Positions 1-7,064 of a DNA stretch of 64,000 nucleotides are shown here, one piece after another. Location of the stretch: the NCBI RefSeq assembly GCF_023806485.1, contig NZ_JAMSLR010000004.1:310001-374000 (forward strand), written 5' to 3'. The notes under the pieces were generated by a model, which worked only from the letters and a program-made list of their open reading frames with translations, did not search any database and was not told the DNA's origin. The first letter of the stretch is position 1. Each line of letters begins with the position of its first letter. The stretch comes from Thermalbibacter longus. GTDB lineage: Bacteria > Chloroflexota > Chloroflexia > Thermomicrobiales > Thermomicrobiaceae. A program made the translations under genes and the position numbers.

Positions 1-1
1 C

Positions 2-58
2 GGCGACGAGCCGATTATTTCCGACCTCGACCTCGACGAGGAGTCACCGTTGGGCTGA
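2..58 (+). CDS. C-terminal end of an unidentified protein (5' truncated)
   Basis: An open frame enters from the left edge and stops at TGA 56-58, giving a very acidic tail that ends DLDLDEESPLG. Only 18 residues are visible, so no family can be assigned. The acidic, low-complexity ending looks like the natural C-terminus of a soluble protein. A GC-rich inverted repeat about 60 bases downstream could terminate its transcript. Confidence 0.45.
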   Translation, partial: GDEPIISDLDLDEESPLG

Positions 59-115
59 CCCGGATCCTCGGCAGCCGCGGCTGTTTGCCCTCCAGCCGAG
101 ACAGCGATTGCCGAC

Positions 116-144
116 ACCGGCCCGCGCTCTGCGCTCGGGCCGGT
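116..144 (+). terminator. GC-rich inverted repeat after the truncated gene
   Basis: ACCGGCCCG (116-124) is the reverse complement of CGGGCCGGT (136-144), giving a 9-bp stem with an 11-base loop. No U-tract follows, as for several other hairpins between genes in this window. It could be a terminator for the gene entering from the left; this is inference from position and shape only. Confidence 0.35.
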
Positions 145-249
145 TCGCTGTTCAGCGAAAGGGCACGGCTACGGCGAGCGCCAGCTCGACCGTATGGCCC
201 GGTCACACGATTGCGACAGGATCTCGGCAGCGCAGGGTAGCCTTGCCGT

Positions 250-510
250 TTAGCGCAGGACGACGGTTAACGCCACCAGCAGCAAGAGGATGAGCAGGGT
301 AATCAGGAGAAGCCGTCTGAGGTCCGCGCGGATGATGGCGTATTCCTCATCGACGCGACCCCACGGCGAGGCGATGGTTCCCTGGCTCGACGGCTGGGCG
401 GCGCGTGGAGCGACCGCAGCGGTCCTCTTCGGCTGCGCGTTGGTCGACGGCGCGGTCCGGCGCTTAGGTGGCCGGCGATGGGGCATCTGTCGCTGTTGGC
501 GTCGTGCCAT
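250..510 (-). CDS. Small membrane-anchored protein with basic N-terminus (hypothetical)
   Basis: An 86-residue protein. The first ~45 residues are rich in Arg, Gln and Pro (disordered, strongly basic). Around residues 50-65 a short segment contains WGRVDEEYAIIRADLRR. Residues ~68-86 form one hydrophobic helix of Leu, Ile and Val that ends with the protein, so it looks like a tail-anchored or single-pass membrane protein. The segment just before the helix looks conserved in style, but I do not recognise the family. No strong ribosome binding site precedes the ATG at 510. The next gene upstream on this strand ends at 644, so it may be the last gene of that operon or stand alone. Confidence 0.5.
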   Translation of the reverse strand: MARRQQRQMPHRRPPKRRTAPSTNAQPKRTAAVAPRAAQPSSQGTIASPWGRVDEEYAIIRADLRRLLLITLLILLLLVALTVVLR

Positions 511-643
511 AGGCTGCGCGTATCCTCGCCATTACCTGGTTGTGCCGGTAGCGTCTCGGGAAGGCGGGCGCTCCGATACGCTCACCCCCGCGCCACAGTA
601 TACATGCCACTGGCGGCGGGACGCTCGGAGCTCTGACGGCGGC

Positions 644-1459
644 TCAATCCGGCGCCAAGACCTCCACCAGCGAGCCGCGTGCGATCTCCCAGGCGCGCGC
701 GGCGTTGCCTTCGCGTACGGCGATCTCCAGCCCTCCGTGACTCCCGAACAGCGCCAGTGTCCGGCCCGGGGGCACATCGCCGAACGCGCGCACGATGCCC
801 CGGATCGAGAGCGCGCCGCAGCGAACGAGCACGCGCTCGGGCGGTGCCGGCAGGTGCTCGGGCCGGATCAATGTGCGGCAGTTGCCGAACCGGTCGATGG
901 AGACGACGGGACCCGTCGTGCGGTCGCCGAGCTGGCGCACGGGCTCGACGTCGAGCTGGACGAGGGTAGCCGGCTCGATCAGGCTGCCAACCTCCGCGGG
1001 CTGTCGCCCCAGCGCCAGCCGGGCGGCTACCGGCCCGAAGAGATCGCGGCCGTGGAAAGTGCGCGCGACCGGATGGCGAAAGTGCTCGGGGCGATCAAGC
1101 GTCACGGCGATCTCTACGGGATGGTGCTGGAAGACTAGCGTCCCCAGGCCGTTATCCGGCAGAACGAAGCAGTGCCCGCCGGCGAGACAGGCTACCGGCC
1201 GGCGCTCGGTTCCGACGCCGGGATCCACAACGGCGAGGTGGACAGTTCCCGGGGGGAAGGCTTCCCAGGCAGTTGCGAGCTGGAAGGCTCCCTCGAGCAC
1301 GTCTTGCGGCGGCACCTCGTGGGTCAGGTCGACCAGCCGAGCCTGCGGCGCGAGGCTCAGGATCACCCCTTTGACCTGCCCGACATAGTTGTCGTGCAAC
1401 CCGAAATCGGTGAGGAGGGTGATGATCCCGCTCGGTTGCCAGGGTTGATGGCGAGCCAT
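644..1459 (-). CDS. SAM hydroxide adenosyltransferase (DUF62 / SAM-dependent chlorinase-fluorinase fold)
   Basis: A 271-residue protein of the family that splits S-adenosylmethionine with hydroxide to adenosine and methionine, the non-halogenating relatives of fluorinase. Visible signatures are LLTDFG near residues 14-19, VVDPGVGTERR near 77-87 and LPDNGLG near 99-105, which form the SAM pocket and the Asp/Arg/His water-activating centre in the family. Length is normal. The start at 1459 has GGAGG eight bases upstream. It lies 33 bases after ggt on the same strand and is probably co-transcribed with mobA and ggt. Why SAM breakdown should be linked to gamma-glutamyl transfer is not evident; both touch methionine/glutathione-type sulphur metabolites, but that is speculation. 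Confidence 0.88.
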   Translation of the reverse strand: MARHQPWQPSGIITLLTDFGLHDNYVGQVKGVILSLAPQARLVDLTHEVPPQDVLEGAFQLATAWEAFPPGTVHLAVVDPGVGTERRPVACLAGGHCFVLPDNGLGTLVFQHHPVEIAVTLDRPEHFRHPVARTFHGRDLFGPVAARLALGRQPAEVGSLIEPATLVQLDVEPVRQLGDRTTGPVVSIDRFGNCRTLIRPEHLPAPPERVLVRCGALSIRGIVRAFGDVPPGRTLALFGSHGGLEIAVREGNAARAWEIARGSLVEVLAPD

Positions 1460-1492
1460 TGTCTCGTCCTCCCGGGCCGCCTGGCCGCTCGC

Positions 1493-3124
1493 TCACCACG
1501 CCAACGCGTAGGCGTCCGATCGAGGGTCGGCGGCGGCTTGGAACACGCAACCGGCCAGGTCTACAGCTACGGCCTGGCAGGAGCCGATCGGCCCCCACTT
1601 GCCCAGCCGCACGACCCGGTGACCGCGCGCCTGCAAGCCCTCGATCGTCTGGTTCGGCATGCGACCTTCGACGTGTAGCTCGTCGCGCTCGCCGTGCGGC
1701 CAGTTCGACTCGTGGCCAGGCGCGAAGCTGCGCCAGCGCGGCAGCTCGATAGCCGCCTGGAGCGCGAGGCCATAGTCGAGCACGTGCACCAGCACCTGGA
1801 AGATCGTCTGAACCTGGCCGTCGCTGCCCGGCGTGCCGATCGCGAGCGCGTGAGTGTCACTCAGCATGAGCGCCGGGCTGATCGTGTGGCGCACCCGCTT
1901 GCCTGGCTGGAGCGCGTTCGGATGGCCTGGATCCAGATGCCAGTAGGTCATGCGGTTGTTGAGGAGCACCCCGGTGGAGCCAGCGACGAAGCCGGAGCCG
2001 AACGCCATGTTGATGCTGGCGGTGACCGAGACCACGTTGCCGTCACGGTCCGCTACCGCGAAGTAGGTCGTGTCGCCCTCCCGCTCGGCTCCAGCCGGGA
2101 CTTCCGCCCGGGCGCGCTCGGGATCGATCAGTTGCACGCGCTGGCGGGCGTACTCGGAGCTCAGCAGGAAATCTGGAAGCGGGCCGGAAAAGCGCGGGTC
2201 GCCGTTGTACGCCTCGCGGTCGGCGAAGGCGAGCTTCTTGATCTCGACCATCAGGTGAATGAGTTCGGCCGAGAGCGGCCGGTAGCGCGCCGGCTCGAAG
2301 CACGAGAACATCAGCAGTTCCTGGAGCAGCACATGTGCCGACGAGTTCGGGGGAGGGGCGAACACCTGGTAGCCCCGGTAGGAGATGGACAGAGGCTCGA
2401 CCACCTCGGCTCGGAAGGCGTTGAGGCTGTCCTCGTCCAGCAGGCCGCCGGCAGCGGTGCAGGCACGAGCAATCTCCTGCCCGACTGGCCCGCGGTAGAA
2501 CGCGTCGTGTCCATCTCGTGCCAGCAGCTCGAACGTCCGGGCCAGATCCCGCTGGATCAGCACCTGGCCTGGCCTCGGAGGTGCACCGCCGGGCAGAAAG
2601 ACGCGGCGGCTCGTGTCGAACTCCGCGAGCAGCGGCTGATGCGCCTCGAGGTAGGCCGAGAGGTTGTGGCTCACCGGGAAGCCCCCGGAGGCTAGGCGGA
2701 TCGCCGGGCCGAGCACCGACGCGAGGTCGAGCCGTCCCCAGCGCTCGAGCATGACGATCCAGCCCGAGAGCGCGCCCGGCACTGAGGCGCTGAGCGGGCC
2801 ACGCTCGGGGATTCCCTGGGCGAAGCGGTCGATTGTCGCCGCCCGCGGGGCTGGCCCGGTACCGTTCACCGCGTAGACTCGTCCGCTCCCGCCTTCGTAG
2901 ACGAGGGCGAACAGGTCTCCGCCCAGGCCGGACATGTGTGGCTCTACGACGTTGAGCGCCGCCGCGACCGCGACGGCCGCGTCGACCGCGCTTCCGCCTC
3001 GCTGCAGGATCTCCAGCCCGGCGAGCGACGCGAGTGGATGCCCGGACGCAACCGCGCCTCGCCGTCCCATCACCACTGGTCGTCCTGCCTGCTCGGCGAA
3101 GATCCGTACTGGCCGGCTCGCCAT
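1493..3124 (-). CDS. ggt: Gamma-glutamyltransferase family protein
   Basis: A 543-residue Ntn-hydrolase of the gamma-glutamyltranspeptidase family, which autocleaves before a Thr and transfers or hydrolyses gamma-glutamyl groups. The N-terminal region has the family features GGSAVDAAVA and MSGLGGD. The cleavage site/nucleophile region reads GDTTYFAVADRDGNVVS, followed by FGSGFVAGSTGVLLNNRM, and GTPGSDGQ occurs near the C-terminus. No clear Sec signal peptide is present, unlike classical periplasmic GGT, so a cytoplasmic enzyme is likely, as in GGT-like acylases. The ATG at 3124 has GGGAGG five bases upstream. It sits between mobA (37-base gap) and the SAM-cleaving gene (33-base gap). Confidence 0.9.
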   Translation of the reverse strand: MASRPVRIFAEQAGRPVVMGRRGAVASGHPLASLAGLEILQRGGSAVDAAVAVAAALNVVEPHMSGLGGDLFALVYEGGSGRVYAVNGTGPAPRAATIDRFAQGIPERGPLSASVPGALSGWIVMLERWGRLDLASVLGPAIRLASGGFPVSHNLSAYLEAHQPLLAEFDTSRRVFLPGGAPPRPGQVLIQRDLARTFELLARDGHDAFYRGPVGQEIARACTAAGGLLDEDSLNAFRAEVVEPLSISYRGYQVFAPPPNSSAHVLLQELLMFSCFEPARYRPLSAELIHLMVEIKKLAFADREAYNGDPRFSGPLPDFLLSSEYARQRVQLIDPERARAEVPAGAEREGDTTYFAVADRDGNVVSVTASINMAFGSGFVAGSTGVLLNNRMTYWHLDPGHPNALQPGKRVRHTISPALMLSDTHALAIGTPGSDGQVQTIFQVLVHVLDYGLALQAAIELPRWRSFAPGHESNWPHGERDELHVEGRMPNQTIEGLQARGHRVVRLGKWGPIGSCQAVAVDLAGCVFQAAADPRSDAYALAW

Positions 3125-3161
3125 GTTTCCTCCCGCTGATCCGGCTGGCCTCTTGTCGCCT

Positions 3162-3800
3162 TCAGTCCTCTAGATTCTGCTGCATTTCACTCCGGGCACG
3201 TTCGAGCGCCCAGGCGAACGATTCGGGTGTGTTGGCATTGAAGAAGGAGAGCAGCTCGGGGTCGTGCTGCCGGATCACCTCCTCCGGTATCCGGCGAACC
3301 CGGACATCAGGGAAGAACCCGATGACCTTCAACTGGCTCGCTCGTAGTCGCCGCTCGATCGCAGGCAGGCAGGAGCGGGCGTAAATCGCGTGCAGGGTCT
3401 CGAGCGTCTCCTGGCCCCCTTGTTCGCTACGCTCCGCGGCCAGTGCCGGGATCAGCACATCGTAGTCGAAGGGTTGCTCGCGCATGAACCGGAGCAATCC
3501 CGGGTTCACGAACGGCAGGTCGCAGGCCAGTACCAGGCAGCGCTCGAAGGCTGCCTCGGCGATGGCGGTGTAGATACCCCCGAGGGCGCCGGCGCCCGGG
3601 AAGCGATCCGCAACGACTCGCACGCCGAACCGTTCGTACTCCGGCCGGCCGGTCGCGACGATAAAGAGGTCGTCGGTGAGCGGACGCACCCGCTCGAGCA
3701 CGCGTTGGAGCAGCGGCTCACCGAGGAAGTCGAGCAACGCTTTGTCGCGACCCATCCGGCGACTCTGGCCACCGGCGAGGACAGCGATACTGAGTCTCAA
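3162..3800 (-). CDS. mobA: Molybdenum cofactor guanylyltransferase
   Basis: A nucleotidyltransferase that attaches GMP to molybdopterin to form MGD. The N-terminal signature LAGGQSRRMGRDKALL begins about residue 8, ACDLPFV supplies the metal-binding Asp, and GALGGIYTAI follows the family pattern. I chose a TTG start at 3800 because GGAG lies six bases upstream and the family signature then falls at the normal distance from the N-terminus; a longer open frame extends to 4055 but its extra 85 residues do not look like MobA. Length (212 aa) is typical. It is the first gene of the mobA-ggt-SAM hydrolase set. A TACAAT box at 3842-3847 on this strand could be its -10. Other Moco genes in the window (moaB, moaA) are not adjacent. 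Confidence 0.87.
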   Translation of the reverse strand: MRLSIAVLAGGQSRRMGRDKALLDFLGEPLLQRVLERVRPLTDDLFIVATGRPEYERFGVRVVADRFPGAGALGGIYTAIAEAAFERCLVLACDLPFVNPGLLRFMREQPFDYDVLIPALAAERSEQGGQETLETLHAIYARSCLPAIERRLRASQLKVIGFFPDVRVRRIPEEVIRQHDPELLSFFNANTPESFAWALERARSEMQQNLED

Positions 3801-3891
3801 GGCGTGCTCCGTCGACCGCACTTCCCGCGCCCTGTCGCTCCATTGTACCGGCACTCCGTTCGGTACTGGAAGCGGTGTAGAGGCCTGCTCA

Positions 3892-3920
3892 TTGTTGACG
3901 AGCGGGCCCTGAGGTATACT
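3892..3920 (+). promoter_or_regulatory. Promoter for the SWIM zinc-finger gene leader
   Basis: TTGTTG (3892-3897), 17 bases, TATACT (3915-3920). It fires away from mobA, and transcription would start near 3927, giving a leader of about 185 bases before the ATG at 4111. Confidence 0.55.
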
Positions 3921-3993
3921 GGCGGTGACATCTCCCGGGTGTGAGCGAGAGGACGCCGGCCATGAACGGCCGTCCACAAGAGGGAGCGAGCGG

Positions 3994-4089
3994 GTGAGTG
4001 AGCACCAGGCCGCGCGATGCCTGGTGCTCATTCGTTTTGGAAGGTCTGCGTGCAAAGGGCGTCATCTGGTGACAGGAGATCCGAATTGA
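3994..4089 (+). CDS. Possible 31-residue leader ORF across the attenuator-like hairpin
   Basis: GTG 3994 to TGA 4087-4089 encodes 31 residues. GAGGGAG lies seven bases upstream, a good ribosome binding site. The ORF runs through the perfect hairpin at 3999-4030 and ends 21 bases before the SWIM gene start. It may be a real small protein, a leader ORF whose translation opens the hairpin, or chance. No amino-acid run is apparent, so no effector can be guessed. Confidence 0.3.
   Translation: MSEHQAARCLVLIRFGRSACKGRHLVTGDPN
3999..4038 (+). terminator. Terminator-like hairpin inside the leader of the SWIM gene (candidate attenuator)
   Basis: TGAGCACCAGGC (3999-4010) pairs perfectly with GCCTGGTGCTCA (4019-4030), and G-U pairs can extend the stem to about 16 bp. 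TTCGTTTT follows at 4031-4038. It lies between the promoter at 3892-3920 and the coding start at 4111, so it would block the downstream gene unless opened. Confidence 0.6.
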
Positions 4090-4110
4090 CTCGTGAAAGG
4101 AGAGGCTCCG

Positions 4111-4383
4111 ATGAATTCGGCGCTGATCGGCAAGATCGAGAAGGCCCGGCGCTACGCGGCCGAGCCGCACCGGGCCCAGCTCCAGTCGCTCCACGTTCGC
4201 TTCCGCGGCGAGCATGATACCTACGACGTTCGTTTCCAGGACAAGCAATGGACTTGCACCTGCCACTCCTTCACCGCGCTCGGCCTGGGCACCTGCAGCC
4301 ATATCATGGCCCTAGAGCGCATCCTGGCGCCGATGATCCCTGACGACGTGCCGGCCAGCGGCACGCAGCCGCTGTATAGCTGA
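4111..4383 (+). CDS. Small SWIM-type zinc-finger protein
   Basis: A 90-residue protein with Cys49-x-Cys51-x10-Cys62-x-His64, the SWIM (CxCx(n)CxH) zinc-binding pattern, in the context QWTCTCHSF...GTCSHIMALER. SWIM fingers mediate DNA or protein binding in SWI2/SNF2-like ATPases, MuDR transposases and bacterial recombination accessory proteins. Here the finger stands almost alone after a basic N-terminal helix (KIEKARRYAAEPHR). The ATG at 4111 was chosen over one at 4093 because AAGGAG lies eight bases upstream. No neighbour explains its role. The long leader with a terminator-like hairpin suggests conditional expression. Function is unknown; nucleic-acid binding is an inference from the finger. 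Confidence 0.75.
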   Translation: MNSALIGKIEKARRYAAEPHRAQLQSLHVRFRGEHDTYDVRFQDKQWTCTCHSFTALGLGTCSHIMALERILAPMIPDDVPASGTQPLYS

Positions 4384-4474
4384 CTCCGATCCCTCCTGCC
4401 CGCTCGCCGGTCAGCGATCTGGATCGCATCGCTGCCGGCACTGGGTGAGCTGTCGATTGCTGGAAACCTGGTCT

Positions 4475-4502
4475 CCTGCCCGGCTCCTGGTAGCCGGGCA
4501 GG
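4475..4502. terminator. 11-bp perfect inverted repeat downstream of the SWIM gene
   Basis: CCTGCCCGGCT (4475-4485) and AGCCGGGCAGG (4492-4502) form an 11-bp stem with a six-base loop. There is no U-tract. It sits about 90 bases after the SWIM stop codon and before the methyltransferase, so it probably ends the former transcript or structures the latter's leader. Confidence 0.4.
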
Positions 4503-4661
4503 TCGTGCTGCCGAGCGCTGGCAGCAGGTATGCTGTCCGGTTGCCGGCAACGGCTTTCCGTCCCTCAAGCAGTCGCGGTAGCCGGTCGGCGAGGGATCGA
4601 TGGGCATCTGCCCGCCGACCTGCGACGAGCGACGTCGTATCCGAGCGCAGGGGAGTGTGCG

Positions 4662-5447
4662 ATGAGCGAAGGTGACCGGTCGAATGAGGTGGTGCGCGCG
4701 TGGGAGGAGCTCGCGGCTTGGTACGACGAGAAGATGGGGGAGGAGGGCGATCTCTGGCACCGCACGCTGATCGACCCAGGTCTGCTCCAGGTGCTCGGCC
4801 AGGTAGCCGGGCTGGAACTGCTCGATTTGGGCTGCGGCAACGGATACCTCTGCCGGCGCTTCGCCCGCGAAGGAGCGCGAGTGACCGGCGTGGATGCGTC
4901 GGCCCCGATGATTGAACGCGCCCGCCAGCGGGAGGTTCGCGAGCCGCTCGGCATCACCTACCACATTGCCGATGCGGCTGATCTCTCCATACTCGGCGAT
5001 GCCTCGTTGGATGTCGTCGTCTCCAACATGGCTCTCATGGACATAGCGGATGCTGCCGGGGCGATCCGGGAAGCAGCCCGGGTGCTGCGCCCCGGTGGGC
5101 GACTGGTGTTCAGTATCTTGCATCCTTGCTTCGACCTGCCGGGTGGCGCCTCTGGCTGGGTGATCGAGCGATTCGATTTCACCAGCACGATCTGGCGCAA
5201 GGTGAGCCGCTACCGCGAGCAGTTCGTCGCGCCGGTCCCTTGGCAGCTCGACGGTGGCCGGTTGGCCTACACGCCCGCCTACCACCGGCCGCTCTCGTGG
5301 TACGTGCGCACGCTGCGCGTGGCAGGCCTAGTCGTGACCGCCTTCGAGGAGCCCGCTCCCACCGAGGAGTTCCTCGCCGCTTCCCCGCAGGGTTCCTGGA
5401 TTGCGGAGATCCCGCTCCACTGCGTGATCGAGGCCCGGAAGGAGTAG
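4662..5447 (+). CDS. Class I SAM-dependent methyltransferase
   Basis: A 261-residue methyltransferase of the Methyltransf_11 type. Motif I LLDLGCGNGYLCRRFA is at about residues 53-68, motif II GVDAS ends with the ribose-binding Asp78, and VVVSNMALMDI plus VLRPGGRLVFSILHP form the later core motifs. The start at 4662 has GGGGAG six bases upstream; an open frame continues upstream to 4530 but without family resemblance. The substrate is not deducible. The short N-terminal helix with WYDEKMGEEGD resembles small-molecule methyltransferases such as those acting on quinone-like or polar acceptors. It appears monocistronic, with the next gene (5455) convergent. Confidence 0.82.
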   Translation: MSEGDRSNEVVRAWEELAAWYDEKMGEEGDLWHRTLIDPGLLQVLGQVAGLELLDLGCGNGYLCRRFAREGARVTGVDASAPMIERARQREVREPLGITYHIADAADLSILGDASLDVVVSNMALMDIADAAGAIREAARVLRPGGRLVFSILHPCFDLPGGASGWVIERFDFTSTIWRKVSRYREQFVAPVPWQLDGGRLAYTPAYHRPLSWYVRTLRVAGLVVTAFEEPAPTEEFLAASPQGSWIAEIPLHCVIEARKE

Positions 5448-5454
5448 ATGGGGC

Positions 5455-5730
5455 TCAGTTCGTCCAGAGCTGTACAGGCTGCGGGGCATCGACAGGCAAG
5501 GTGAGGACGAGCCGCTGTCCAGGGGTGAGGATGAGCTCACCCGCGTGCCAGCCGTTCTCGTCCAGCCGTGGATCGCTCATCCACAGTTCCAGGTGACGGT
5601 GGTAGAGCCATCTCGGCTGGGGCGGGGCCGGTCCCCAGAGCAGCTCGAAGGCGAGCACGCTAGCTGCCAGGTAGTGCCGGAGCAACCGTGTGCCAAAACG
5701 GGAAATCGACTTGGCCATCGATATCGTCAC
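5455..5730 (-). CDS. Small hypothetical protein translationally coupled to the c-di-AMP receptor
   Basis: A 91-residue protein starting at GTG 5730, whose GTGA overlaps the stop codon of the DarA-type gene by four bases; a start at ATG 5718 is the alternative. The N-terminal third is basic and amphipathic (SISRFGTRLLRHYLAASVLAF), and the rest is rich in Trp, Leu and Pro (WLYHRHLELWMSDPRLDENG, then a short beta-rich stretch LILTPGQRLVLTLP). I do not recognise a family. The coupling suggests that its dosage is tied to the receptor, perhaps as a partner; that is inference from gene arrangement only. Confidence 0.5.
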   Translation of the reverse strand: MTISMAKSISRFGTRLLRHYLAASVLAFELLWGPAPPQPRWLYHRHLELWMSDPRLDENGWHAGELILTPGQRLVLTLPVDAPQPVQLWTN

Positions 5731-6056
5731 TGGAACCGATCGAACCGCTCGACTGGGAGCATGAACACGGTGGCGCCGCCGACGACGACCTCGATCAGGT
5801 TCGGGGGATACCATTCGTGCAGGTCGCCGACGATCTCCGGTGGCACGACTTCCGTTCGCTGGCGGCAGTTCTCCTCGATGATGCGGAGCACCTGGTGCAC
5901 CGATGGGTCGTCCACGCCGATGAGCAGGGTGGTATTGCCCATGCGCAGGAACCCGCCGGAGCTCGAGATCCTGGTCGCCCGGAAGCCCGCGTCGCTGAGC
6001 GCGGTCAGGAGCTGGTTGGCGTCATAGTCCTGGACGATGGCGATGAGGAGCTTCAT
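5727..6056 (-). CDS. darA: Cyclic-di-AMP receptor, PII-like (DarA/PstA family)
   Basis: A 109-residue member of the PII-like c-di-AMP-binding family (DUF970). The start MKLLIAIVQDYDANQLLTAL and the motif SSGGFLRMGNTTLLIGVDD match the nucleotide-binding loops of Bacillus DarA/PstA, and EENCRQRTEVVPP follows the family pattern. Members bind c-di-AMP as trimers and presumably signal to unknown partners. No diadenylate cyclase or phosphodiesterase gene is in this window. It is followed by an overlapping small gene (5455-5730). An extended -10 (TGC TATAGT, 6108-6113) lies upstream. Confidence 0.9.
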   Translation of the reverse strand: MKLLIAIVQDYDANQLLTALSDAGFRATRISSSGGFLRMGNTTLLIGVDDPSVHQVLRIIEENCRQRTEVVPPEIVGDLHEWYPPNLIEVVVGGATVFMLPVERFDRFQ

Positions 6057-6107
6057 GAATCCTCTCTCTACCGGCTCTGTGCGGTCACGCCGGAGCGCAC
6101 GCCAGGG

Positions 6108-6113
6108 ACTATA
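6108..6113 (-). promoter_or_regulatory. Extended -10 promoter for darA
   Basis: On the minus strand TATAGT is preceded by TGC (extended -10). No good -35 box is seen at the usual spacing. The start of transcription would fall about 45 bases before the darA ATG. Confidence 0.4.
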
Positions 6114-6158
6114 GCAGCCTGCTCAGGGCTCACGCCAGAGGGTGAACCGAGAGGACGC

Positions 6159-6186
6159 TTGACAGTGGCGCTCGCTTCGCTAGAGT
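6159..6186 (+). promoter_or_regulatory. Promoter of the creatininase/MBL/CapA operon
   Basis: TTGACA (6159-6164), 16 bases, TAGAGT (6181-6186). Transcription would start near 6193, about 24 bases before the GTG at 6217. Confidence 0.65.
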
Positions 6187-6216
6187 GACCAAGAGAGGAC
6201 TGCGCCGGAGGGTATC

Positions 6217-7023
6217 GTGGCACCGCTCTCGCTGGCCGAGTTGACGTGGCAGGAGGCGGCCGGCCTGCTCGGGCAACGGCCGGTTGGCTTGCTGCCAGTG
6301 GGGGCGATCGAGGCACACGGGCCGCATCTCCCGCTCGATACAGACGTTCGGATCGCCGGCGCGATGGCGCTCCGCGCCGCACAGTTGCTGGAACGCGATG
6401 GCCTTCCCGTGCTCGTCCTCCCGCCGATCGTCTACGGGGTTAGCTTCGTGGGCACGTGCTTTCCTGGTACCAGCCCAGCCGATCCGGATGCCCTCGAACT
6501 GTACCTGCGCAGTGTGCTCCTGCACCTGTGCGAGCAGGGCTACCGCGCGCTCGGCATCTGCAACGCTCACCTGGAGCCGGCTCACGTCTCGGCTGTGCGC
6601 GCGGCCGCCGACGCGGCGCAGTCGGCGACTGGGGTACCGATCGCCTTCCCAGACAAGCGCGAGCAGCGATGGGCTGTCCGGCTCTCAGAAGAGTTCCAGC
6701 GAGGGGCTCGCCACGCTGGCAGCTACGAGACGTCGCTGCTAATGGCGATCAGTCCCGAGGCAGTGCGCGTGGTCGCGCTCGAGGACTTGCCGCCGCTCTG
6801 GATCGACCTGCCAGCCCAGCTTCGAGCGGGAGCGCGGACGTTTGCGGAGGCCGGCAGTCCTCTGGGCTACTTCGGCGACCCGGCCCGGTCGAGCGCTGAG
6901 GAGGGAGAGCGGCTCTTGGCTGCCCTCGCGGCGATGGTGCGCGAGGCGGTGCTCGAGGCCCTGGCGTCCCGCGGGGGCGTCACGCCGCCAGCCGAGCGCG
7001 ACCCGCGCGGTCGACCTTCCTGA
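6217..7023 (+). CDS. Creatininase-family amidohydrolase
   Basis: A 268-residue metal-dependent amidohydrolase of the creatininase/MftE family. The metal-binding segment VGAIEAHGPHLPLDTD is at about residues 28-43 (Glu32, His34, His37, Asp41). NAHLEPAH replaces the more usual GNGGN motif at the second metal site, and the late Glu lies in GSYETSLLMA. The start is GTG 6217 with GGAGG five bases upstream. The family includes creatinine hydrolase, a riboflavin-pathway formamide hydrolase and the mycofactocin peptidase; the substrate here is not clear. It heads an operon with a metallo-beta-lactamase-fold hydrolase and a CapA-like lipoprotein. Confidence 0.83.
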   Translation: MAPLSLAELTWQEAAGLLGQRPVGLLPVGAIEAHGPHLPLDTDVRIAGAMALRAAQLLERDGLPVLVLPPIVYGVSFVGTCFPGTSPADPDALELYLRSVLLHLCEQGYRALGICNAHLEPAHVSAVRAAADAAQSATGVPIAFPDKREQRWAVRLSEEFQRGARHAGSYETSLLMAISPEAVRVVALEDLPPLWIDLPAQLRAGARTFAEAGSPLGYFGDPARSSAEEGERLLAALAAMVREAVLEALASRGGVTPPAERDPRGRPS

Positions 7024-7064
7024 CGGGCGAGCTCGCGTCCGAGCAGAGAGCGAGGAGGTGGGTC

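Noticed and set aside
3801-4055. 85-residue N-terminal extension of mobA up to ATG 4055
   Set aside because: The extension is unlike MobA, crosses a promoter region on the other strand and is replaced by a TTG start with a good ribosome binding site at 3800.
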